Shown here one piece after another: positions 23,370-35,100 of a stretch of DNA of 64,000 nt (positions within the stretch are counted from its first letter, which is position 1; each line of letters begins with the position of its first letter). The notes under the pieces were generated by a model. That model did no database searches. It saw only the letters and a program-made list of their open reading frames with translations, and was not told where the DNA came from. Location of the stretch: assembly GCA_964035015.1 (NCBI GenBank), contig OZ036002.1, positions 2,890,877 to 2,954,876 of the forward strand, in the 5' to 3' direction. The position numbers and the translations under genes are program-made. The stretch is from Corallium rubrum (Eukaryota; Cnidaria; Anthozoa; Scleralcyonacea; Coralliidae).

Positions 23370-24797
23370 ATGGCCGACGATCCATTCTTCGACGATCTGT
23401 TTTTGCCTTCACTTTTCGCCATATTTACGTCAAGTTTATCCACCGTTGTTTACGTGTGTTACTCGTTGAAGTTATCCAAAGAATCGTCGCTGTGGAAAAG
23501 AGTAATGATGATGTCACTGCTTCTCCTCTCGGCGACTGCATTTGTTTTGCCAGCAACGAGTAGTTGGAAAAAGGATTTCTTGCACCAAGTTGGCTTGGTC
23601 TCAGAGCCTGTTCTGTGGCAGAGGGTCTTGTCTGGTTTTGTGATGGTACGATAAACTGAGTACTGTACAGTATACTATACATGTATTAAATAGTTTCGGA
23701 ACTGTTGGCGCAATAATTAAAAAAGATGTCCAGGCTCTAGGAAGGTCTGGAGTAATTCTCTCCTAGTAAATTCCAAAGTTGCTAAGCATATTGGTGTATG
23801 GGATGGGAGAACTGCAGCTCCCATTCCCCCCAATTGTTAGAGAAAATAAGTGAACTTACAGTAAAGGTCACATTTACATCGATCGGTACCGGATTAATTT
23901 GGTACGATACTCGAATCTGTTCAATTCTGCATGCTGTTTTAGACAGTATATGCATGGTCCCATCGTAGTTAGTGGAAGGGGATGGTTTGGAAGCTACACT
24001 GTCTTTCAAGATTATGCAATGGTCATGTTGATGAACACAATAGTTCATGTTGGAGGAAGGCAATTGGTTGAAGAAAGGAAATTCTATGGACACGTGATGA
24101 CAAACTACACAACGAACAAAGGATTTACAACACGTGACAACGAACGACTACACTAATTAAACCCGAATGTTGGTATTGGTGACTGCTTCATTATACAGAA
24201 AATACAATAAGTTCAGTGACCTTGAAATTAGACAAATTGAACAAAAGCATGGAACGATGACTTTTGCCGAGTTTCCAAACCATCCCCCTCCACTAACTAT
24301 GGTCCCATGAAACCGGACAAATTTAAGTACAGTTCAAGACCTGAAAAATTCAGGTCTATTATCCACCCCCCCCCCCTGAAGGATAGGCTATGTTCAAATT
24401 ACCAGTACCATGTAAACACTTCAAAAGAGTGTTGGGCAGTACACATCTCTGTGTAGACAGATACTGCTGCAAATTCAAGTACAGTTGTGTGTAACAGACC
24501 TGCTTGGGGTGCTTAGGAAATTTGTGTTTGGGGGCCCCCGCGACCCAAAACGATCCAAACGATCTAAACCATCGAAACCATCCAAACGATCTAAACGATC
24601 TAAACTATCCAAACGATCCAAATGATCTAAATGATCTAAACCATCGAAACCATCCAAACGATCTAAACAATCCAAATGATCTAAACGATCTAAACGATCC
24701 AAATGATCTAAACGATCTAAAGGATCCAAACGATCTAAACGATCTAAACAATCCAAACGATCCCAATTTGGTTACATATCATAAAGAACATTATAAC

Positions 24798-24828
<31 letters not shown>

Positions 24829-27800
24829 GTAACAATTTATTATTATTATTATTATTATCATTATTACTATTATTGTGACGTCGCTCGTGACTTGGTATAT
24901 GGCGCATTAACCCCCACTACCCCCCTTTTTACCCCCCCCCCCCTTTAGGAATTGTGCTAACCCTAACTATACTATAGTTCATTACACTACTGAGAATTCA
25001 TCCGTACCTATGTAAACATAGTCTTAAGTGACCTATAGCTCACATGTACACTTTAAAATAAGCAGTGCCACAGCCCCGGTGAAAATTTGTTCATGAATTG
25101 ATGAACTTTCATGGGTCGTTCATGAATGTTCATGTCCGTTCATGAATAGTTCATGTTCAGTTCATCAAAAATGAAACATGTAGTTCATGAACATCTGTTC
25201 ATGAACTATTCATGAATGTATTTCATGAACAGTTCATGAAGTTTGATGAACAACAAATTAGTTCATGAACTTTATGTTCATTATGTTGTATCGTTCATGA
25301 TTGTTCATGAATATGCATAGGAAATCTATTGATTATTTCATGAACTTATTATTCATGAAAATTTCATGAACTTGTTCATGAATATTTAATGAAATTTTGA
25401 TGAACAAAAGTCACAATTTTGACAAAATACAGTTATTCATGAATCATGAAAGGTTCATGAAATTTGGTCATGAACATTTCATCGGTCATGAACAACACAT
25501 TTCATGAAATGTACTAATTTGATTGAGTCATTCCACTGCATGTAGCGCAGAAACTTTGCGCTGTGACACAAATCCGCATGTCTTTGTTGCCAGTTAAGGT
25601 TTTACTGCAAAATTGGTCTGAAGCTTCTTATTTTAGACATTTTACACAGTGAGGCTAATGGCTAAATATAGACTAGCTAGATTCAAAAAGTCAAAACGTA
25701 CCGTAATTCATTTTAGTCTAGGTTAAAGTGAAGAATGAGCCGTTTAGTCCAAATGCTATATAGTTGTCTGAATGAGCGCATGCACTTTTACTTTGAATTT
25801 TTCTATTTTGACCAATAATTGGCATGAAATAGCAAAGCCGAAGAGATAATTACTTAATCTCTTGCCAACATAATTATTATCATCGAATATAATGGACGTT
25901 AATAGACTTGTAGCAGTAGCAGTTCTCGCATCTGCGATCTAGCTAACACAATAATACCTATAAATCCTAAGACTCCTAAGAGTAGACTAAATAAAATATA
26001 CTATTGATTTGAGGCATTGAAGCTTTTTCCAATCCCGTCAGAGGTGCTTGCGGCTATAATATGATAGTGTGTAATTCAATCCCGTTCAAGTGTCATTACC
26101 ATTTTGGCGCCTGTCCTTGAACATTTGAATATTGTGCGTTAAAAGCCGTTGATATATGGAATGGATAATTCCACACAGTCTGGTGAACGTCCTAAAGAAA
26201 GGAGGAAAAATGCGCTGGTACTTGCATTTGATGTTGTTATAGCTCTCAGTCTTCTGAAATTCTCTTCAACGTTTACAAAGAACCAAATTAACAATCGGAC
26301 AATCGGTGCCATTCAGAGGTAAATCTATGTCAAATTGTTTCTTCTCTGTGTCATGTAGTCCGGTTGCAATGCTTGGTTATAATCTGTATTATTCGGGGTT
26401 TTTTTGTAGTCCTATATATTAACATTCTGTGTAAGCGTTTATAATTGAGTTTCTTCAAATGCTTTGTCTGATTGTCTCACCACTTCTGTGGCTAATGGTT
26501 TTGTAAAGCACGTGGCTTTAATATTTGTGAAGGATCTTAGTGCGATTTTTGATACGATATTACCAACTTCTAATTTAGATGCATGTTATGTGAACGACAG
26601 TCCGCGGATTGTGCTCAAAAATCGCAGGTGTTACTTCTTATAACTCGGCCGATGGGTAAACTAAGGTTTATATTACGGCCGTTTTAATATACGCGAGCCG
26701 ATAAGACGCGCCTTGGTGTGACCCATTTATACGACCTTTTTGAACAGGCCGTGGCTTGTGTATAAGACGAGAATATTTAGTCCTTGTACCTTTTATACAA
26801 GTGTTTTGCGGTTGCGTTATTAGCTCTCCTACAAACGGCCCTAATGAATCCAATTACGCATTCCTTATAATATAACGAATATGTTTTGTTACAAGTGTTT
26901 CGCGTCTTATGTATAAAGTCTATACAGCCGCGTCCTGTGTAAGTCGCGTTATTAGCTCTCGTATAAACTGGCCTAATGAATCCTTATAATATAACGAATA
27001 TGTCGACATGACTATTGAGTCATTTTAACGAACAACGTTCACGAACACTTCATGAAAGAATTATCAACGTTCACTAGAAAACTACAAGTTCATTTGGTAT
27101 TCGGTGAACTGTGCAATTTTCATAAATCCGCGACTAAATGTTCACGAGTCATTTCATGAACGTTTCATCACATGAATATTGAAACCTATACGAGTTCAAT
27201 TCAATTTTCACGAATATCGACCGCTCATGAGTCATTTCATGAACACTGTTCATCAATATTGATTACTACAAGTTCATGAACAATATATTCATGAACTCTA
27301 ATTTTCATGAATTCGGCCATTTAATGTTCATGAGTCTTTTTATGAACAGTTCATGAACAATATTCATGAACACTTCATGAACTCAAAACTTCATGAACGT
27401 GGTTGTCATGAATTATTCATGAATTCCAATTTTCATGAATTCGGCCATTTAATGTTCATGAGTCTTTTCAGGAATAGCTCATGAACATTATTCATCAATT
27501 GTTCATCAAAAATTCGTGAACTTATCTTGAAATTTAGTTCTTGAACTGTTCATGAACACAAATGTTCATGAACTTATGGTTCATGAACTATCACTTTCAT
27601 GAACTGTGCCATTTAATGTTCATGCATGGGCATGAACTGTTCATGTATTTATCATGGATGTTCATGAACAAAATTCATGAACTATTCATGAACAATTCAT
27701 CAAATTTTCGCCGGGGTCACAGTGGTTATATGGATTTTGGCTTCTTCACAGACATTCTTAGGGTCATATCCCCCCCACCTAGACCACAGGAACACGTAAT

Positions 27801-29133
27801 ATTATATAGTTTTATAATAAGCATCATTATTCATTGAAATTTATTCTTATGTCTAATTGCCATTGACCAAGTCCCCCCTGTTAATTTTGCATAATAAACT
27901 AAGTTGTCCATAATTTTGTAATGCTTGAAATAAAAATATATATTATAATGGATGAATGATGTCATTCTGTGTCAATGGTGTTGTCAATCATGCAATAATG
28001 GAAAAAATATTGGATGATCATGATATTGATATTAGTGTGAAGCAGACTGCTCCTCAACCACTCCCCCTGGAAGTGCTTCTGGGGCAGGGGCGTTGGAGTG
28101 ACAGTAAAATTGGGGGGGGGGGGTCCAAAATTTTTAGGGGGGTCCAGGGGCATGCTCCCCACTGAAAAAAGTGGGGGGCAGGTCCCCCAGCCCCCCTGCT
28201 TCTGACACCCCTGTTCTGGGGAGAGTGGTTGAGGGGCACTCTGCTTTGCAGACTAGATTGAAGTGAAAACTGGGATTAATGGCTTCTCAAAATAGGAAGT
28301 TTTAAAATCTGACATTGAATTCCCTTTCTAATTAGGCATTCAAGTTGACAATTGATATAACAGAGAACTACTGGATAACATCACAGTTGTTATCATTTAT
28401 CCTTCCATTGGTCGCCTTCATTAACATGCAGAGGACTCGCATGAGCATTCCCTTCCTTGTCGTTTTGGCATATTTGGGTCTGGGGCTGACTGGATCTTAT
28501 GGTGGAATGCTAGCATTATTTTTAGTCCATTTCTACAACTCAGGTTCTACTTCTGCCTCAATGTCACAATTGCAACACTGCATCCAACTCATTTCAACCA
28601 TTGGTGGATGTACTGCTATTCTATTACTGGGTCAAGCAACACTCCCACAGTTAAAGATAGTTGTATTTCCAATTTTGTGTACCATCTTTGCACTCCCATT
28701 TGCATCACCTGGGACCAGCTCAGTTGACCATACACCAAGAAAAAACAGTTTTCAGTCATATTTCTTTATTATCCTTGGCATTTTTCTCTCATCGTATCAT
28801 TTCTATCTATCGTACCTGGTTATTATTCACTGGATAAGTTTCCAAGCATTTGCATTGGTGGCCTTTGGACATGCCTACCAATATGCAATTTCAGTTGATC
28901 TTATAAGCTGTATGGTAATTTCATCAGTTTTCATAACCTTAGAACTTTATCTGTCTAATGTTGTAAAGTTCCACTCTGGTACATCTAGGTCTAGTACTAT
29001 ATTATTCAGAGTTTTGGTGGTTTTTCTAACTGTAGTGCTACTAACATTAATTGTTTCCCCTGCAGGAGTTTTTTCACTTTTTCTTGGCTACAGAGAACAA
29101 CACTTTGTTGGCAAACGTTTTGACAGTTTTTAA
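23370..29133 (+). CDS. Unrecognised multi-pass membrane protein, two exons
   Basis: Exons 23370-23645 (92 codons, donor GTACGA) and 28336-29133 (acceptor CTAATTAG, 265 codons plus stop) join in phase 0 to give 357 aa. The start MADDPFFDD follows a short 5' leader and has a good context. The chain is strongly hydrophobic: two segments in exon 1 and roughly seven in exon 2 (e.g. FLVVLAYLGLGLTG, YFFIILGIFLSSYHFYLSYL, VLVVFLTVVLLTLIVSPAGV), separated by short polar loops. No transporter or receptor motif is apparent and I cannot name the family. A poly(A) signal AATAAA lies at 29206. The 4.7-kb intron is full of repeats. The uninterrupted long second exon and clean phase support a real gene. Confidence 0.7.
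24541..24772. repeat. 9-bp minisatellite (ATCYAAACG)
   Basis: About 25 units of nine bases (ATCTAAACG, ATCCAAACG, ATCGAAACC). Because nine is a multiple of three, both strands stay open and encode DLN/RLD-type repeats. These are not proteins. Confidence 0.9.
24798..24878. repeat. (AAT)n next to (ATT)n, hairpin-forming
   Basis: AAT repeats (about 24798-24826) and ATT repeats (about 24838-24875) separated by GGTAACAATT, an almost perfect inverted arrangement able to form a cruciform. Confidence 0.85.
26161..26318 (+). other. Possible coding exon inside the TTCATGAAC element
   Basis: The frame starting MDNSTQSGERPKERRKN is followed by a hydrophobic helix (LVLAFDVVIALSLL) and ends at a donor-like AG|GTAAAT in phase 2. 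No downstream exon was found. It could be the first exon of a gene carried by the element, or chance. Confidence 0.25.
26672..26854. mobile_element. Small MITE, ACGGCCGTTT ends
   Basis: About 180 bp; left ACGGCCGTTTTAATATACGC and right CTCCTACAAACGGCCC. Shares interior words with 8011-8198. A partial second copy follows at 26895-26975. Confidence 0.5.
28065..28235. repeat. G-rich foldback remnant
   Basis: CTCCTCAACCACTCCCCC and its complement GGGGAGAGTGGTTGAG flank a G-run and words like GGGGCATGCTCCCC, resembling the hAT-type MITEs at 49.7 and 62.4 kb. Confidence 0.45.
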
Positions 29134-29710
29134 AAGAAGTAGAAATTATAATTATTAGTATTAAGCTGATTTAAATTAACATTGGATGTTTAAGAATTTG
29201 AACTGAATAAAGTCTGATTTTTTCAATTTACATAAGTTGTACAGCATATAAGAAACTAATTTGGAGCCAATATGAAGCTGATTAATGGCAAACATTGCTG
29301 TAATTAACTCATTTGTACCTAGGATGTTCTCCCTTTAACAAGGATCATCTGTCATTAGACACCAATATTAAAAATAGCAATGGTGTAAGTTTGGGCCACC
29401 TGGGGTGCCCCTGGTCCAAACTGTGGTCCAAACTGGAGTGGGTGCCCCCAAGGCAGGGGGGTGCCTAGGCCCCCTTGTGAGGTCCAGGGGAACACCCCAG
29501 TGGGGTCCCAGGGAGTGAAACCCTCATGAAGCTCTGACGATATGAGCCTTTTGGTAGTCATTTAAAGACCAATTTTTAAGGGAGTTTTTTAAATCAACAA
29601 GACTGATTTCAAGGGAGCTTTAAGGGGTGAAAAAACCTGGGGGGGAATTCCTTCTTGGTTTTTGACATGGAAATACGTGAAATTGTGGTGGAATGGACAA
29701 GAATTTGTAA

Positions 29711-30147
29711 AAGTGTCTATGAAGTGAAAAATACATTGGCATTTTTGTTGTTTTATTGTACAGATAGATCTGAGGAGCATGACAGGAGTACTCACTAAAA
29801 ATTTCAAGAGAATCTGATGTGTAGTTTTCACGCCATCAACTCTCAAAATTTGCCATGGATAGTTTGTTTTGGTGAAATTTGGGCTTCTTGGTAACAATGC
29901 CTTATGAGGTATGCAGATGGATCATTAATAGTGAAATCTATTGTTCTTATGCATAGTTGTCCATTTGCATACATCACCGAAAGCCCAATTTTTATCCAAG
30001 AATGAACTAGCCATGGCAAACTTTGAGAGTTAATAGCGTGAAAACTATGCATCAGATTCTCTTGAAATTTTCAGTGAGTGCTCCTGCCATGCTCCTCTGT
30101 ACAATAAAACAACAAAAATGCACAGAAATTTTCATTTCATAGACACT
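29711..30147. mobile_element. TTAA-target MITE, AGTGTCTATGAAATG family, copy 3
   Basis: Right end abuts TTAA at 30148-30151, which is also the left target of the next element. The left target is degraded (TGTAA). Internally palindromic about 29920. Confidence 0.8.
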
Positions 30148-30151
30148 TTAA

Positions 30152-30832
30152 GGTGGCTCCATACAGTTTTCTTGAAAAATGGAAAATACAAGTTTGGGAG
30201 TCCAGAACACGTGATTAAACAATTCGGAAAAAGAATAAAACTAAATGTTATGCATAGTTAACCAGTCTGACAATCAAAAACTGTTTACTTACCAGATAAA
30301 TAGCAACAGTTGTTGCTAAGGCAACAATGATGTTTCAAAATGGTTGCCAATTACCATTCAAACTAGTTTAATTCGAAAAAAACTTTGGTGACCCTCAATT
30401 TTTTTTTCATTAAAACTGTTCTTGAAGTACGAGTAATCAATAGACGGATTTTAAAAAAATTCTGTAGAACGAAATTTTTAAAAAATTAACAAACATGATT
30501 TTTCCAGAAAAAAAATTATTCGTTCTACAGAATTTTTTTAAAATCGACCTATTCATTACTCATACTTCAAGAAAAGTTTTAATGAAAAAAAAATTGGGTG
30601 ACCAAAGTTTTTTTCGAATTAAATTAGTTTGAAGGGTAATTGGCAGCCATTTTGAAACGTCATTGTTGCCATAGCAACAACTGTTGCTATTTATTTGGTG
30701 ACAGTTTTTGATTGTCAGACTGTTTAACTATGCATAACATTTAGTTTTATTCTTTTTTCCGAATTGTTTATGCACGTGTTTTGGACTCTCAAACTAGATT
30801 TTCCATTTTTCAATAAACTGTGTGGAGCCACC
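30152..30832. mobile_element. TTAA-target MITE, GGTGGCTCCATACAG family, copy 1
   Basis: About 680-bp near-perfect palindrome between TTAA sites (30148-30151, 30833-30836). Copy 2 is at 54696-55373. Confidence 0.9.
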
Positions 30833-31380
30833 TTAAGAAGAAATTATAGAACGAAAATCGCCATTTAGATAGCCAGGGCCCCCAAGTAGTTAGAGCACAT
30901 AGGAGTTACACCACTGTAATAAAGGGACCATTTAGTTGACACTAACTGAAGTAAAACCTGAGAAGTTGAATGAACGTGAGCGTTTTTGACATAAGTTATG
31001 CCCGGTGCATGCAGGTAACCCGAGTATCAGGCATTATTCTCGTCCTCCGCTAAAAAGCAAGTGAGGGTGAGGCAATGGGCGAGAAGATGAGAAATAATTG
31101 GCCTAATTGCAGGTTAATACAGTACAGGAAAGTGTACTGTACTGTAATTTATGGTTCATGTTCTGGACAATTACTTAATACGAAGTCATACATGCTGAGA
31201 ATACTTTTTTGCAAATATATAATAATATACATTATAATTTGTTCATAACTTCAGACTCTCTTTACCTACTCAGTGCTGTATTGTTGTAATACAGTACTCT
31301 ATATTACAGAATCATCCTCAGAAACATGAGAAAATTTTTCATGAAAAAAAGTACTCTATATTGTTATGTGTATTCATTGA

Positions 31381-31886
31381 AGTGCCTCTATGGCCTGTGG
31401 GATCTTTATGTCATATTTAAATAACTTAGGTTAAAAGAAAATGTTTCCCGAAATTTTTTCTCAAAAATATTAAATGCTCGCCCATTAACAGCGCTCCGAA
31501 GTGGGCATGGGCTCCAATTGATAGATCTACGTCACATTTGCGTCACAGTCGGAACACCAAAATTTCTTCCGCCGAGTCTGAGTCAGACGAACCATCTTGG
31601 AACATATTGATGAATATATCTAAAGTTTTCATTGCTTAAATAAAGGTTTAAGAGACGCAATACCAAAAACACACTAAATAGTCAGAAGTTGGGTTCCAAC
31701 CGTGACGTCACAGTAAACTCGCACCATGTCCTTAATGCATGGTCACAGCTATAGAGGTACCAATTTTGAAGCGTTGTTAATGGGTGGGGATTTAATATCT
31801 TTGAGAAAAAATTTTGGGAAACATTTTCTTTTAACCTTACAGTAGTTACTTAAATATGTAAAGATCCCACAGGCCATAGAGGCACT
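31381..31886. mobile_element. TTAA-target MITE, AGTGCCTCTATGGCCTGTGG ends
   Basis: 506 bp; right target TTAA at 31887-31890, left target mutated to TTGA. Arms match from AGTGCCTCTATGGCC inward through GGGAAACATTTTCTTTTAAC. Confidence 0.8.
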
Positions 31887-32155
31887 TTAATACAGTAGCA
31901 CCTTGAAGCACAATTATGCCTACACATGATTACTGCATGGTCTGCAATCAGCTTGGCTGTATGCTTTACAGGTACAGTTCAGTGTCTTTTTGTCAAAAAT
32001 GTACAAAAGGCTAATGATCCATGTCCATTGGATTTATTTATTATAATACTTGTATTCACCTTCACCATGGCATTCACTTTTAACTTTCCTGATACGAAGC
32101 ACTGCATTCATTCTAGCTGGTTCCTTTTCCAGTGAAGATTTTTTCATCTACTGTA

Positions 32156-35100
32156 CTACGTGTAGATCTCATCATATGCTGGAGGAGGTGTATTTGGTGG
32201 ACCAGGTGTATGTCCTAGAGAATTAAAATAATGGCTTAATTCTATTACCAACAGTTTTGCATATTATATGATCTGGCATACATGTAATCTTAGGACTTTG
32301 CATTCATGAAAATGCCTTATGTACTTAAAATATAACTGCAAAGTGGTTGAAATGAGCTCCATGTTTAAATAGAGTGATATCTTAGGCTTGTTGATTGAAG
32401 CCAAACATGGACGGTGGGCATCCCTGGAGTACATAATTATTGTTAGTTTTAATCCTCTTACGTGTGGTCTGATCAAGTCTAATCTGGTCAAGAGACCACT
32501 GAAACTATATATACGTACAATACTTCAGGCCTTCAATCAATTTCAAAAGTAGTTGGGACATTTGAGCTATTCACAACACTCATAATGATATGCAAAGCGG
32601 AAATAATGTCCAGAAGGCTGGAGAATGCAGATATTCGTACAGGCATGAAGGCTAGAAGGTATATAAGGACAGGAAACGCCAAAATACCGCTCTCTTGCTC
32701 AGTTGCACGGTCTGGCGTTTTAGCCTGAGAACTTTTTCGAAACTCAAGCCTTTGCACACACCTACGCGAATCGATGGATAACGAACAGCCAAACGTACAA
32801 TACCCGGCGGCAGCTGAACCTGGTCAACCTGGTGATGCGATGCAAGCAGCTGCAGTGCCAGAGAACGCCCCGCAAGTTGAAGAGCAAGTTGAGCCGCACG
32901 CTCCACAAGAGCAAGGCGAACTTGAGGTAAACTATTTCGTGTGTTTTGTCTTATTTCGTGTGTGTTTCACGGCGATAATGTTCTAATATTTAGCCCTTGC
33001 GAAACCCCTTGGTTACGCTTGATCGTTTTACATGAGCTCTTTATAGGCACAGCGCGGTGTTGGGGTCCTGATTTACGAGGAAACTAGCCTTAGTTTGTCT
33101 CGTTGAGAGCTTCTATTCATCACAACTTTTTACATGATCATCGGCTAGTAGGTACTATCATAATACAGGTGAACGTATATTATTTCCCAGTTTAACGTTA
33201 TGACTCGGGATAGTCATTAATGAGACGTGAATACATGAGATTTCCCTGTTGTTAGCTATGACATTAACTAGTCATTAATGAGACGTGAATATATGAGATT
33301 TCCCTGTTGTTATAGCTATGACATTAACTATAGTCATTAATGAGGCGTGAAAGCATGAGATTTCACAGTTTAAAGTTATGACTCGGGATAGTCATGAATG
33401 AGGCGTGAAAGCATGAGATTTCACAGTTTAAAGTTATGACTCGGGATAGTCATGAATGACGCGTGAAAGCATGAGATTTCACAGTTTAAAGTTATGACTC
33501 GGGATAGTCATGAATGACGCGTGAAAGCATGAGATTTCACCGTTTAAAGTTATGACTCGGGATAGTCATGAATGAGGCGTGAAAGCATGAGATTTCACCG
33601 TTTAAAGTGTCACTATGATGATAAAATCGTCAGTCTTTTTTTTTATCTTATCATAAAGTACATTTAAAATGAGGGTGAACGGCGTTTGTGGTTTGTCAAT
33701 ATCTCATCTCGTTCAAGAGATATTCACGTTTTGGCAATATGCAAATTTATGGCTGATGACGTCATTTTCTCCAAACGAGCGAAATGAAAATCGTAAAATA
33801 AGGAATATCTCTGGAAATAAACAATAGAATGTGCTTAAACTTTGTATGCTTATAGTATCTAATAAAATACACTTCTCTGTGGAACTTTTGTGATTGCCAT
33901 GGTAAGCGCATGCTCTCAGGTTACTCTAAACCTTAAAAAGGGAATTATCATTTTTGCTTCATTGTTTAAAAATAGAAAGATTTAAACGTTTGAATTACAA
34001 TGCCTACATAAGCCCTAATCGTCATATTTATTCGCTGGAGTAAACGCTACTTGATTGCTGATAAATAAGAAAATTTAATTTTATAATTGGAGGGGTCCAA
34101 GGAACCAACAGTTTCCACGAAAACAACTAAAGTTCCACAGTGAAACGTATTTTATTTAATGCTTTAAGCATGCAAAACTTGAGCACTTTCTATTGTTTAT
34201 TTCTAGAGATATTCCTAATTTTACGATTTTCATTTCGCTCGTTTGGAGAAAATGACGTCATCAGCCATATAATTTGCATATTTCAAAAACGTAAATATCT
34301 CTTGAACGAGATGAGTTATTTACAAACCACAAACGCCGTTCCTCCTCATTTTAAATGTACTTTATGATTAGATAAAAAAAAGACTGACGATTTTTCATCT
34401 TAGTGACACTTTAAAGTTATGACTCGGGATAGTCATGAATGAGGCGTGATGAGATTTCACAGTTTAAAGTTATGACTCGGGATAGCCATGAATGAGGCGT
34501 GAAAGCATGAGATTTCACCGTTTAAAGTTATGACTCGGCGTAATCATTAATGAGCCGTGAAAGCATGAGATTTCACAGTTTTAAATTATACCTCTGGGTG
34601 TTTGAACTTGGAAAGTAAAGTACATGCGGTTCGAAGTTAAGGGCTTTCTATTGTGCCTTGTGCCAATTCGTCGGCATCAGAATTCCAATGACCCGATAGT
34701 CAGAATGTGTGTGCTAGAGAAATGGAGTCGTATGATTTACTATACGTGTTATATGAGCGTACGGTAAAGGGACTTTTTTTATTGTAATAGAATATGAAGA
34801 ATGAATTGGCAAGACTCAATAAGGCTATACTGGACTTGTCCCATCCCTCGGTAGATGCCATGTAGATGCCATGTTGAAGAAAGTATTAGACAAAACACCG
34901 CCCGTGATAATCACCATGAGAAATGTGATTACTATCGTTTGGCATACCAGAGTGCACGCAGCAAAGTTGACTTACCACCAGACCACTTTCAGTCCTTGAT
35001 TCTACAACTGTTGGGAGACAAGGATCATCAAAAAGTCTTTGATGCCGTTACGAAAGTGGAAAATTCTATGAGTAAAATGCGTCCATCGCCATATCCCTCA

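Larger units (their letters stand above)
25074..27717. mobile_element. Candidate novel element with TTCATGAAC subterminal arrays
   Basis: The left border CCCCGGTGAAAATTTG and the right border (read inverted) CCCCGGCGAAAATTTG form terminal inverted repeats, and CACAG occurs outside each end (25069-25073, 27718-27722). The first 430 bp and last 690 bp consist largely of dozens of degenerate copies of the near-palindrome TTCATGAAC with short spacers. The central 1.5 kb is unique and includes a possible exon (26161-26318) and a small MITE (26672-26854). Dense subterminal copies of one word resemble transposase-binding arrays of some DNA transposons. No transposase was recognised. Confidence 0.6.

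Noticed and set aside
24475..24878. LDRLD / DLNDPN repeat proteins
   Set aside because: Nine-base minisatellite read in frame on both strands.
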